From assembly GCF_000971975.1 (NCBI RefSeq), contig NZ_LAQO01000033.1:1-64000 (forward strand): a stretch of 64,000 nucleotides of DNA, given 5' to 3'. This stretch comes from Paenibacillus algorifonticola. GTDB lineage: Bacteria > Bacillota > Bacilli > Paenibacillales > Paenibacillaceae. Under the pieces are notes generated by a model. It was not told where the DNA came from. It searched no databases and saw nothing but the letters and a program-made list of their open reading frames with translations. Numbering within the stretch: the stretch's first letter is position 1; each line of letters starts with the position of its first letter. Of this stretch, positions 1 to 11,000 are shown piece after piece. Both the position numbers and the translations under genes were made by a program.

Positions 1-3000
1 CGTATCCAGCGAGCCGTCATCCGCCACAGCCTCCTCTATCGTAATCAGCGAGATATCCTGCTTCACGCGGTCCGCCAGATGCCGTCGGCTTATCAGCCAG
101 GCGGCTCCGCTATCCGTCAGCATGTACCGGATTCGCTCCTCCGGATACTCAGGATCAATCGGCAAGTACGCTGCGCCAGCCTTCAGCACCGCCAGCAGCG
201 AGACGATCATCTCCGGCGACCTGTCGCTCAGCACCCCGACGATTGTGTTTGCCCTGACCCCGCGCTCACGCAAGCGATGAGCCGCCCGGTTGGCCAGCGC
301 ATTAAGCTCCCCGTAGCTTAGCTCCCTTCCCTTGAAGACAAGAGCCGCCTTCCCCGCATTCCGCCGCACCTGCTCCTCGAACAGTTCCGCCAGCGTCCGC
401 TCTTTCCCATACGCAGTCCGCGTTTGCGTCAGCTGCTCCAACTGTTCGCTGATTTCCGTATCGGTAACCGCATAAATTTCTGATAATTCAGCCTCCGCGT
501 TTTCTGTAAGCTGTTGAATCAGCTTCAGGAAATGGGTTTGCATGCGCAGTATCGTTGCTTCAGCGAACAAGTCGGTGCTGTATTCAAATTCGCAGGCTAG
601 ACAATCGGAACGTTCCAATACGGTGAGCGTAAGATCGACTTTCGCTGTATACGTTTCAAAGAAACAAGCCGTTAGCTCCAGATCCTTCACTCGAATGTCC
701 ATTACATCGTTATTGAGATAGGAGAACATGACATCGAATAAAAAATTTCGGCTTAGATCCTTCTGAATCCCAAGATGCTCGACTAATTCCTCCAGTGGAT
801 AGCTCTGATGATCGTAAGCTTGGATAACCTGCTCCTTCACGTTGCCAAGCAGCTGGACAAAGGTGCTGTCTCCGCGCGGGTAGCTGCGAATTGGCAGCGT
901 GTTGACGAACATGCCCGATACCGAATGCAAATCTGGATGAATTCTGCCTGTTACCGGTGTACCGACAATAATGTCTTCTTGATCCGAGTATTTGTGCAGA
1001 AGCACTTTGAATACGGACAATAGCGTCATGTACATAGTGGCCCCGTGCTGGACCGAAACTCGTTCTAACTGGCTTACTAAATGTTCCCCAATTTCAAACC
1101 GTATCCGCTTGCCCTCGAACTTTTGTGTACGCAGTCTGGTATAATCGGTTGCTAGCTGAAGCACCGGAACTTCACCGCCAAGCGTCTTCAGCCAAAATTG
1201 CTCTTCCTTTTGATAATGGGCGGATTTCCTCCATTCATGCTGCCATACCGCATAATCTTTATATTGCAGGTTTAGCTTAGGAAGATCCCGATCTTCATAT
1301 AGGGCAAACAGCTCCTGCAGCAGCAGCTCAATGGACGCACCGTCCGTTACGATATGATGAATGTCGAAAGCCAAGTACCATTGTTCGCCGCTTTGTTTGA
1401 TGACCAGCAAGCGCATGAGCGGAGCGGCTGCCAAATCAAACGGCCTCATAAAGCTTCTCAGCATTTCGTCAGCCTGTTCGATATTCGCTTCCTTATACTC
1501 GATCACCGCTTCGGCTTCCTCATGTACGTACTGGACCAGATCGCCATCTATCATCTGGAAGGAGGTGCGGAGCGATTCATGCCGCCGTACAAGCTGCCTG
1601 ACCGCTGTGGACAATCGCTCCTGATGCAGGAAACCTTTCACTTTATACACAAACGGAATATTGTAACTCGTATCCGCACCTTCATATTGCCGAAGGACGT
1701 ATAGTCGCTTCTGAGCGGAGGAGGCCGGGTAATAGTCGGCCTCCTCCGCAGATTTGAACACGAAGGCTTCCTCCGCCTCTCTCTTGTCAATCCACGCGGA
1801 GAACTGCTGCAAGGTTGGTCGCTCGAACAGCTCCTTCAGCGGCACGGACAGATTAAATTCATTCCACACGCGCGCAGCAAGCCTCATCGCTTTAAGCGAG
1901 TGTCCGCCTAAATCAAAGAAACTGTCCGTTGGACTGAACGCTTCAACCTCAAGAATCTGCTGCCAAATGAGATACATTTTGTTTTCGGTAGCTGTCTGCG
2001 GCGCTGCTGCGGTATCAGTCGATGCATTTCTTATCGGCACGGGCAATGCTTTACGGTCTACCTTGCCGTTAGGCGTCAGCGGCATATGAGCAAGCGGCAT
2101 GAATTGTGCCGGTATCATATACTCAGGCAAAGACTGCGCGAGATAGCGCTTGAATTCAGCAGCTGTCCAGTCTCCGCACGGAACGAAATAAGCGCATAAC
2201 AAGGATGCGCCCCGCTCATCCGTATAGGCTGTCACTATCGCCTCCTGAACAGAGTCATGCCGGTTAAGCCGATCGGCGATTTCGCCCGGTTCAATGCGAA
2301 AGCCGCGAATTTTAACCTGATGATCTACGCGCCCTATATAGACGATATTGCCGTCTGGCAGCCTGCGAACCAAATCGCCGGTGCGATATATCTTCTCCCC
2401 TGCGATGAACGGATGATGGACGAATTTCTCATTCGTAAGCTCTTCATTATGCAAATAGCCCGCCGCCAAACCATCGCCGCCAATATATAGCTCTCCCGGC
2501 ACACCGACCGGAACGGGACGCAGCTTGCTATCCAGCACGTACGCAGTCGTATTGCTAATTGGCAGTCCAATCGGGATTGTTTCCAGCATCGGGTCTATTT
2601 CGTTCAGAACGTAATACGTCGCGTATACTGTGCTTTCCGTCGGCCCGTATACATGAACAATTTTTCCAGCCCCGAGAACTTCATAAGCGCGTTGCACATG
2701 CTTGAGAGAAACCTGCTCGCCTCCAAACAGCACTTTGCGAACATGCTTAAAACCGTCCAACTGAATGTCCACCAATGTGTTGAAAAGGGCAGTCGTAAGG
2801 AAGAACACAGTAACCTGCTGCTCTGTGATGACAGCCGCCAGCGCGGCAGCGTCGATCACTGTCTCTTTAGGCACTAGAACCAATTTCGAACCGTTCAGCA
2901 ATGCGCCAAAAATATCAAATGTCGACCCATCAAAGGCATAGTTGGACAATTGCAGCACGACATCGTCATGCCGTAAATCGATATAATTGGTGTCCAGCAC

Positions 3001-4914
3001 GACCCGGCTAACATTGAAATGGCGAATCAGCGTTCCTTTCGGTCTGCCTGTAGATCCTGACGTGTAAATGATATAAGCCAGCGAATCAGAAGCCTGAACA
3101 TTTGACGGCTCATTCATAGATTCGCCTGCGCCGGTCGATTCGATAGGATCATCGATGAGCAAAACGGCGCCTTCGAACGACCGCCCCTGCATAAGCTTCG
3201 ACTGTGCGACCATCCATTTGGCCATTGAATCCTCCAGCATGTAAGCAATGCGGGCCTCCGGATATTCCGGATCAATCGGCATGTAGGCCCCGCCAGCCTT
3301 CAATATGCCGAGAATGCCCACAATCATGTCGATCGAACGTTCAGCCATCAAAGCTACTGCTTCATTGACCTGTACTCCGGCATTACGGAGACGCTTCGCC
3401 AACCGGTTCGCTTGCATATTCAACTCTCGAAAGGTGACCGTTTGACTGCCAAATTGTACAGCAATTGAATCGGGCGATTTCTCGACCTGACGCTCGAACA
3501 GCGCGTGCAGCGTCAGCTCGCGCGGATACGGCGTAGACGTTTCGTTCCATGCCTGCAGGAGCATACGCTCCTCTTCCTGATTGATTAAGCTGATTTGACC
3601 GATTGGTTGGTCGGCAGCCGTGATCAGCAATTCAATGGCATTGTATAGATGGACCACAATACGCTTTATAGTCGCTTCATCGATTACACAACGGTTGAAT
3701 TTGATCTTGAACTCGATTCCGTCGTAAACCGCTACTGCTAAAGTCAGATCAAATACGGTCATCTCAAAATCGGTAAAGGAAACCATCTGTAACGCATAAT
3801 CGTCGCTAAACACATCGGTCAGCGGAAAATTTTCGATGACCATAATGGAGTTAAACAAAGATTCATTTACATTCACGTTCGCACACTGCTTGATCTCGGC
3901 CAGGGAGCTGCTTTCATGAAGGATATTCGCCGTCATCGTACGACCGATCGCTTCCAAATAATCAATTAATGACATATCCGGAGTCGTTCTCACCCGCAAA
4001 GGCAATGTATTGATGAATAGACCCACCATTTCAACAATATCTTTGACGTCGTTGTTCCTGCCGGAAACCGTCGTGCCTAAAATGACATCATCCCGGTCGC
4101 TGTATTGCTGCAAGACGAGGCCCCATGCGCCGTAGAGCGCGGAGGCAAGCGTAATTTTCCGGGTTTTTACGAATGCTTCCAACGCTGCGGCCATCCCGCT
4201 GTCCAGCTTGAAGGTATAATGGCCGGGCAGAAATGTCTCTTGTCCCTTGGCAACATCGGAATGCGGCAGTACAACGCCGCCCTCCCAACCGGCTAGCGTA
4301 TCGGACCAATACTTATGCTGGCTCTCCTTATCGAGGCCGCGCAAATATTTAATGTATTCTTTATAGTGATTCTTCATTGGCTTCCGCAATGTGTCTCCGG
4401 CTACAAGCGCCCGGTGCGCCGAAAAAAACTGCTTCAATAGAATCGCATTGCTCCAGCCGTCATACAAAATATGATGATTGCTAACTATCATCTCGCATAA
4501 ATCATGTTCTAGCTTGCACCAGGTAACACGAAAAGCAACTTCCTCCAAATTAAACCTTTCGCGAAGCTCCTTTTCCCTTATTCGCTCTAGCTGCTCCTCC
4601 CTTTCCTCTGTCGAATAGCGCGATAAATCATGCTGGCGCATTTCGATGGGACGCTCTTTTAAAATTATTTGAACCGGGCTTTCTAGCCTTTTCCACCGAA
4701 ATACGGTACGCAGCGATTCATTCCAGGCGATGACTGCGTTCCAAGCCTGTTCAATCGTGCTTGCATCTGCTTTTCCACGCAATTTCATGCTCATTTGCTG
4801 ATAATGCAGGTCACTTTCCGGATTTTGAATATAATGAAACAGCATCCCCTGCTGCATAGGAGTCAATGATAAAATATCTTCCACGTTACGCTTATCTAAT
4901 TGCATGCCTGACAT
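1..4914 (-). CDS. Non-ribosomal peptide synthetase, C-A-T-C-A..., 3' part cut by window edge
   Basis: The gene reads leftward and is open to base 1, so only its first 1638 residues are visible. Domains in order: condensation (HHILYDG near residue 146), adenylation (TSGSTGRPKG near 620, YGPTE, A10 PNGKVDRKAL), carrier (DLGGHSL near 1005), condensation (HHIVTDG near 1190) and the start of a second adenylation domain (LSYGELN, cut before its A3 motif). The pocket residues of the first A domain, aligned by eye to GrsA, read D-G-F-F-L-G-V-V-Y, a code I associate with Ile. It lies 108 bp after the upstream synthetase, which ends in an epimerase, so the first C domain should be of the D-acceptor (DCL) type. 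The ATG at 4914 has AGGGGG ten bases upstream; an in-frame ATG at 4938 is the alternative. No thioesterase is visible. Confidence 0.95.
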   Translation of the reverse strand, partial: MSGMQLDKRNVEDILSLTPMQQGMLFHYIQNPESDLHYQQMSMKLRGKADASTIEQAWNAVIAWNESLRTVFRWKRLESPVQIILKERPIEMRQHDLSRYSTEEREEQLERIREKELRERFNLEEVAFRVTWCKLEHDLCEMIVSNHHILYDGWSNAILLKQFFSAHRALVAGDTLRKPMKNHYKEYIKYLRGLDKESQHKYWSDTLAGWEGGVVLPHSDVAKGQETFLPGHYTFKLDSGMAAALEAFVKTRKITLASALYGAWGLVLQQYSDRDDVILGTTVSGRNNDVKDIVEMVGLFINTLPLRVRTTPDMSLIDYLEAIGRTMTANILHESSSLAEIKQCANVNVNESLFNSIMVIENFPLTDVFSDDYALQMVSFTDFEMTVFDLTLAVAVYDGIEFKIKFNRCVIDEATIKRIVVHLYNAIELLITAADQPIGQISLINQEEERMLLQAWNETSTPYPRELTLHALFERQVEKSPDSIAVQFGSQTVTFRELNMQANRLAKRLRNAGVQVNEAVALMAERSIDMIVGILGILKAGGAYMPIDPEYPEARIAYMLEDSMAKWMVAQSKLMQGRSFEGAVLLIDDPIESTGAGESMNEPSNVQASDSLAYIIYTSGSTGRPKGTLIRHFNVSRVVLDTNYIDLRHDDVVLQLSNYAFDGSTFDIFGALLNGSKLVLVPKETVIDAAALAAVITEQQVTVFFLTTALFNTLVDIQLDGFKHVRKVLFGGEQVSLKHVQRAYEVLGAGKIVHVYGPTESTVYATYYVLNEIDPMLETIPIGLPISNTTAYVLDSKLRPVPVGVPGELYIGGDGLAAGYLHNEELTNEKFVHHPFIAGEKIYRTGDLVRRLPDGNIVYIGRVDHQVKIRGFRIEPGEIADRLNRHDSVQEAIVTAYTDERGASLLCAYFVPCGDWTAAEFKRYLAQSLPEYMIPAQFMPLAHMPLTPNGKVDRKALPVPIRNASTDTAAAPQTATENKMYLIWQQILEVEAFSPTDSFFDLGGHSLKAMRLAARVWNEFNLSVPLKELFERPTLQQFSAWIDKREAEEAFVFKSAEEADYYPASSAQKRLYVLRQYEGADTSYNIPFVYKVKGFLHQERLSTAVRQLVRRHESLRTSFQMIDGDLVQYVHEEAEAVIEYKEANIEQADEMLRSFMRPFDLAAAPLMRLLVIKQSGEQWYLAFDIHHIVTDGASIELLLQELFALYEDRDLPKLNLQYKDYAVWQHEWRKSAHYQKEEQFWLKTLGGEVPVLQLATDYTRLRTQKFEGKRIRFEIGEHLVSQLERVSVQHGATMYMTLLSVFKVLLHKYSDQEDIIVGTPVTGRIHPDLHSVSGMFVNTLPIRSYPRGDSTFVQLLGNVKEQVIQAYDHQSYPLEELVEHLGIQKDLSRNFLFDVMFSYLNNDVMDIRVKDLELTACFFETYTAKVDLTLTVLERSDCLACEFEYSTDLFAEATILRMQTHFLKLIQQLTENAEAELSEIYAVTDTEISEQLEQLTQTRTAYGKERTLAELFEEQVRRNAGKAALVFKGRELSYGELNALANRAAHRLRERGVRANTIVGVLSDRSPEMIVSLLAVLKAGAAYLPIDPEYPEERIRYMLTDSGAAWLISRRHLADRVKQDISLITIEEAVADDGSLDT

Positions 4915-4982
4915 GGCTTTAAGTCCCCCTGATTGCATCAACTGTTGGCTCTCATCTTTCCGTATATAGGATTTTAGAGCTA

Positions 4983-5019
4983 GCAACCTGCAAAAGGAGA
5001 AGCTCCTTTAGCAGGTTGC
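4983..5019 (-). other. Intercistronic stem-loop between the two NRPS genes
   Basis: Two 17-base arms with one mismatch (GCAACCTGC..AGGAG and CTCCT..GCAGGTTGC) flank a 3-base loop. The hairpin starts four bases after the stop codon of the upstream synthetase (5023-5025). No T-run follows it on the minus strand, so it does not look like a classical terminator. It may be a 3'-end stabiliser, a processing site or a partial attenuator. Confidence 0.7.
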
Positions 5020-5022
5020 CGT

Positions 5023-8000
5023 CTATTGAAATAACAAGTCAAGCGCGTTCTGATCAAGATCGGCTTGTTCAAAGTCAGACGGAGTAAACTCTACTTCTTC
5101 CTGAGACATCGTATATTCAATGATTTGCTCCAAATGATTCATGAATGATTCCGCGAAGACAAGCATCGTCTCTTCCCTCATTGCTGTACCATGGTAAGCA
5201 ATTTCATAGGAGAAGATGCCCTCTACGATCATGCAGTTCACATCAACCTTGGCCGACATTGGATTCCCTGCTCCGATTTCCCCGACTGCACTCATATTGG
5301 TAAAGCCGAACAGCCCATTGTTGAATTCCTGGTCAAACTGCCCTAAGTAGTTGAAACGAAGCTCCGTCAAATTCCCGTTGTCTTCGGGGAGCGCCTTATC
5401 CAAATATTGCAAAATACCAAAGCCAATTCCGTCATGCGGCAGCATTCGCGTCTGCTGTTTAATTCCTTTTATCCTTTCGCTCAACGTTTCGCCTATCAAC
5501 TGCAATCGCATCGGATACATTGTCGTAAACCATCCCGTCGTCCGGGAGACATCCAAAGCTTCCGTATAACGACCGTGATTTTCCAGCATAACAACGAGGT
5601 CGGTAACTGACGTCCATTGATGAACTGCGCATGCGAGCGCCGTCAGAAGCAAGTCGGTAATTTCTGTATTAAAAGCACGGTTGGACTCACCGCGAAGAAG
5701 GAGCGTACGGGCAGGATCCAATGCCCCCCGTATCGTCTGCTGCTTTGCAATTATCCATTCATCCGTCTCCGCATCCAGAGGAAGACTGAACGGTTGAAGC
5801 AGCGCTTCCTCCCAATAAGCCCTTTCCTCGCGATGAGTGCCGGCTACGGATACTCCCTCCACATAAGCCTGCCAATCGAGCAGGGAGGCTGTCTTGTCCG
5901 GCAGGGACGGCTTCCTACCCATCTCCAGCTCTCCATAAACGTAAGCCAAGTCCTCAAGTAAAATACGCCATGTAATGCCGTCGGTCAGCAAATGATGCGC
6001 CGTAATCAGCAACCGTCTCTCAGACTGGCCCATATCGAATGCGGCAACTTTGATCAACAAATCCAGTTCTATGTTAAAGCTTGATTTGATCACCTGCGTA
6101 GCCTCTTCGACGGCAAGCTGTGCAGAATCTCCTTGTCCGGATAAGTCATAATAAGCAATCTTAAACGGCACATGGAGATGGTTGTTATTGAAGAAGAGCG
6201 AGCGGGCGCGTAAATCCGCATTGAGACGCAGCCCGTCATGATGAGCGATTAACTGCTCGAACGCCGCTTCCAGCCGTACGATATTAAACTCCTTGCGCCA
6301 CTCCAGCATGATCGATTGATTAAAGTAATGGGGTTCAGTCAGTTTTCTTGCAAAGAACCAGTGCTCGATCGGCGTCAACTGTTTATCGCCGGCGATTAGC
6401 CCCTGTTCATATCCAACATGCTCTTGGTTCGTCTTGACGTGATACGCGATTCGCTCTATCGTGCGGTGCGTGAGCACGTCGCCGACAGCTAATCGCCACC
6501 CCCGTTCGTTTCCATTAAATTTGGAAGCGATTTGAATCGCTTTAATTGAATCCCCACCGAGAGCGAAGAAATCATCCAGCACACCAACATTGTCCAACAA
6601 AAGAATTTTCTCCCAGCAATCACACAGAAGCCTTTCGAGTTCGCTGCGGGGCTCGACATAATCCTCCCCTGTATCCACGCTGCCTTCCGGGTCGGGCAGC
6701 TGCTTGCGATCGATCTTGCCGCTGCTCGTTTGAGGAAACTGCTCCATTGATATAAAGAAAGCAGGAACCATGTAGTCCGGAAGATACTCCAGCAATTTCC
6801 TCCGAAGCTCTTTCACCGTCCACTGCTGCTTCGCAATATAGTACGCGCATAGATAAGACTGCCCATTATCAGTGGAACGAGCTACAACAACCGCATCTTC
6901 AACCGTCTCCAGCTCGATCAACCGTTGACGAATCTCATCAAGCTCGATGCGATATCCTCTGATCTTGACCTGATGATCCATTCGGCCCAGATACTCGATC
7001 GTGCCGTCTGCCGACCAGCGCGCAAGATCTCCGGTAGAGTATAGCAGCCCGTCGTTCGTGTATGGATTCGCCACGAACTTCCGAGCAGTCAGCTCTGGGT
7101 AATTCAAATAACCTATCGCTACGCCGTCGCCACCGATGCACAATTCTCCAGGCAGTCCGATCGGCTGAAGCTGTCCAGAAGGGCTTATGATATAAGTCTG
7201 TGTATTGGCTACAGGCCTGCCGATGGAAACGTGATGCTGACATGAAGCGTCAAGCGAACATCCCGTTGCGTAAATAGTCGCCTCTGTCGGCCCGTACAAG
7301 TTCTCCAGTGAAACGCCCGGTAGCGCACCACGGAACCGGCGAACCAGATCCATTGGCATTGCTTCTCCGGCAACGAACACATAGTCCAACGTCTCCATCA
7401 TCCGTATCTGTTCGGATTCGAACGGAAAAATGCTGAGCATCGAAGGCACGAAATTAATATGCGTGATCCGACAGCGCTTAATAACCTCCATAATCCGCTG
7501 CGGGTCCTTCTCCGCCCCTTGCTCCAATATAACCAGCCGCCCATGGCCGAAGAAAAAGCCGAATATTTCCGTGACGGACACATCGAAGGTATAAGTCGTT
7601 TTCAGAAGAAAAGCATCGGACTCCTGCAGCGGATAGCATTGCTCCAAATACGTGAGCAAATTAACTACGCCGGAATGCCTCACGATTACCCCCTTCGGAT
7701 TTCCAGTCGATCCCGACGTATACATCACATAAGCAGCCGCAGCTTGGGACGAAGGGTGGGCTGCGAACGAATCGCTGCATACTGCCGTCAATTCAGATTC
7801 ATGAACGGCCAGTACCGGAACCTGAGCAGATATGCCCATCGCCGGTCTATCCTTAACGAGCAGCATTCTCGCGCCACTGTCGGACAATATGAAGCTGATA
7901 CGTTCGGCTGGGAACCCTGGATCAACAGGCAGATAGGCAGCCCCCGTTTTCAAGACAGCAATAATAAAGATGATCATCTCAAAAGACCGCTCTACCATAA

Positions 8001-11000
8001 TAGCCACAATCTGATCGGATCCAATGCCGCTTTCACGCAGCTTGTGAGCGAGCGCATTGGATTTGGCATCAAGCTCCCCATACGTCATACAGCGCGTTCC
8101 GAACTCAATCGCTACACGGTCCGGATACGCCATAGCGCGCTCAACAAACAACTCGTGCAAGGTTTTAACCGAATACTTATTCGGAACGCCGCAAAAGTCC
8201 GTTAATAGCTGCTGCTTTTCCTTTTCCGTGACCATATCCAGCTCGCCGATGAGACAATCTGGCCTATTTGCCAAGGATTCGAGCAGTTGAATATAATGCC
8301 GCCCCATTCGTTCAATCGTCTCAGGCGCGAACAATCGGATTGAATATTCAATTTCAAAGTACAATTCTTCCGCTTGTTCCATCACGTCAAACGTCAGATC
8401 AAACTTTGCCGCGCTGAAATCGAGCGGATATGCGGCAAAGGCCGCGTCTTTCGACGCCCACTTCGACGATGCCAAATTCTGAAAGACAAGCATCGCATCA
8501 AAGAGCGGATTTCTGCTCACATCCCTTTCAATCGCGAGATTGCTCACCAGGCTTTCCAAGGGGTAATTCTGATGCTCGAATGCCGCGAGCGTATGGTGCT
8601 TGACCTCCGCCAAGAAAGAAACGAACGACTTGTCCGCCGAAGGTGCATTGCGCATCGGCAGCGTATTTACGAACATTCCGATTAATTGCTCAAGATCCGT
8701 ATGCGGGCGATCCGCAATTGGAGAACCGACGATCACATCTTCTTGTCCTGAGTACTTGGCAAGCAGTATGTTGAAGGCGGCCAATAGCACCATATACAGC
8801 GTTGCCCCTTCCCGTTCCGCCAATTTCCGCAAAATACCGGTTAGTTCGCCATGAACGGAGAAAGGCTGCCGCGCCCCCTCGAACGATCTCGTCAACGGGC
8901 GGGGATAATCAACAGGAAGTTGTAAAACTGGCAGCTCACCGGATAAACGCTCGCTCCAATATGACTCGTCCTTCGCTAACGATTCCTGCATTCGACCGTT
9001 GGTCCACGCTACAAAATCCTTATATTGCACCGGCAGTGCGTCGGGTGCAGCGCCTTCGTCGTAATTGTCAATCAGTTCCTGCATAAACACATTCATGGAC
9101 AACCCATCGAACACCATATGATGACGATCAATCCATAACAGCTGCGTACGGTCTTCACACTCGAGCAGTCCGACCCTAAGCAGCGGAGCCTCGCTTAGAT
9201 CAAAGGGACGTATGAGTGCCCTTACATAGGATGAAACTTGTTCCTTCTCAATAAGCTCCTTCTCGATTGTAATGACCGCGTTCTGATGGATACACTGCTT
9301 TAATTCGCCATCTTGGATGACGAATGTGGTGCGCAATACTTCGTGCCGATCAACAATTCGCTGCACCGCATTTCTCAAACGGTCCTCATTAAGCGCTCCT
9401 TCTATCTTGAACAAGGACGGCATGTTGTAGCTGGTCGAAGCACCCTCGTATTGGGTAATCGCATACAGCCTCTTCTGGGCTGAAGATGCTTCATAATAAT
9501 CGCTGGCAGCGATTTGCGGTATTAAAGCCTGCCCTTTTCCTCCCGCTTGGCGAATTCTCTCGGCCTGTTCCTTGATTGTCGGTCCGGCGAAAAACTCGCG
9601 CAGGGCATATTCAACGCCGAACGCTTTCCGCACGCGGGTCAGCAAGAGAGTAGCATTAAGCGAGTGGCCACCCAACGCAAAGAAATTGGAGCTGATACCA
9701 ATCGTTTCGATGCCTAGCAGCTCCTGCCAAATTTCAATGAGCCTTGCTTCTGTTTCGTTACGCGGGGAGATATGTTCCGTCTCCAGCGTCACGAAGCCTT
9801 CCTGTTCGGTCAGTGCAGTTCTGTTTACTTTGCCATTGGCCGTTAAAGGAATTGCATTAAGCGGTATAAACCTGGACGGGATCATATAATCGGGCAGAAC
9901 ATTAGCGAGCTGCGTGCGCAGCTCTACGGCATTTACCACACCAGCAAAGACGACGTAAGCGCTCAGATACTTATGTTCCCCTTCGCCGCGCACAAGGACG
10001 ACCGCGTCTTTAACGGCACCATGCTCTCGTAATTGCGCTTCGATTTCGCCTAGCTCCACGCGGTGTCCCCGAATTTTCACCTGGTGATCACGTCGGCCGA
10101 CATACTCGATTGATCCGTCAGACAGCCAACGTGCCAAATCCCCCGTCCTGTACATAAGCTGATTCCTTCGATAGGGGTGTGCAATAAACTTCTCGTCGGT
10201 CAGCTCCGGCCGATTGTGATACCCGCGGGCCAGACTAATGCCGGCGATATACATTTCACCGATAACCCCAATCGGTTGATAGAGACCAGCATCATTCAAT
10301 ATTAAAATCTCGGTATCGGATATCGGCTTGCCGATTGGAGGCAATTCCTTGCTTTGTTCCGCATTAACCTCATGAATCGTAACGACATGCGTTTCTGAAG
10401 GTCCGTAATGGTTGTATAGCTTAATCTGGTATTGGCGAAGCATCTCGCACATTGTATTCGATAGAACAAGCTGCTCCCCAGCTGTCACGATTTGCCTCAC
10501 CTGTCCGGCAAGCGGTTCAAAATACGCCGGGTCCGAAGCCAGAAGCTTCAAGAATGACGTAGGAAGAAACATCGTCTGAATGCGATGTCTATTCACGAAT
10601 GCAGCCAGTTGCTGCACATCGCGCTTCCGTTCGTCGTCTATCATGTACAATTCTCCACCGCTTAATAAGGTAGAGAAGATTTCCTGATAGCACACATCGA
10701 AGCTAAGCGTTGTAAACTGAAGCACTCGATCGAATACAAGATCTGTGTGCGCCTGCTGGTAGGCAAGCAGATTCAACAGCGTCCGATGCTCCAATTGAAC
10801 GCCCTTTGGTTTCCCTGTCGTACCGGACGTGTAGATTACATATAGTAAATCATTCTCCCCGCTATCAACCTCGAGATTATCCGAACTTCCCTCATACACG
10901 CTTGCATCGTCCAGCAGCAGCATGTTGCCTGTGAAGGAGCGAGACAGCCCGAGCTCTTTGCGGGTTACCATAAACTCCGCTCCGCTGTCCTCAATCAGGT

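Noticed and set aside
7459..8205. 248-codon plus-strand ORF inside the NRPS gene
   Set aside because: Lies antisense to an intact adenylation domain; no ribosome site or motif.
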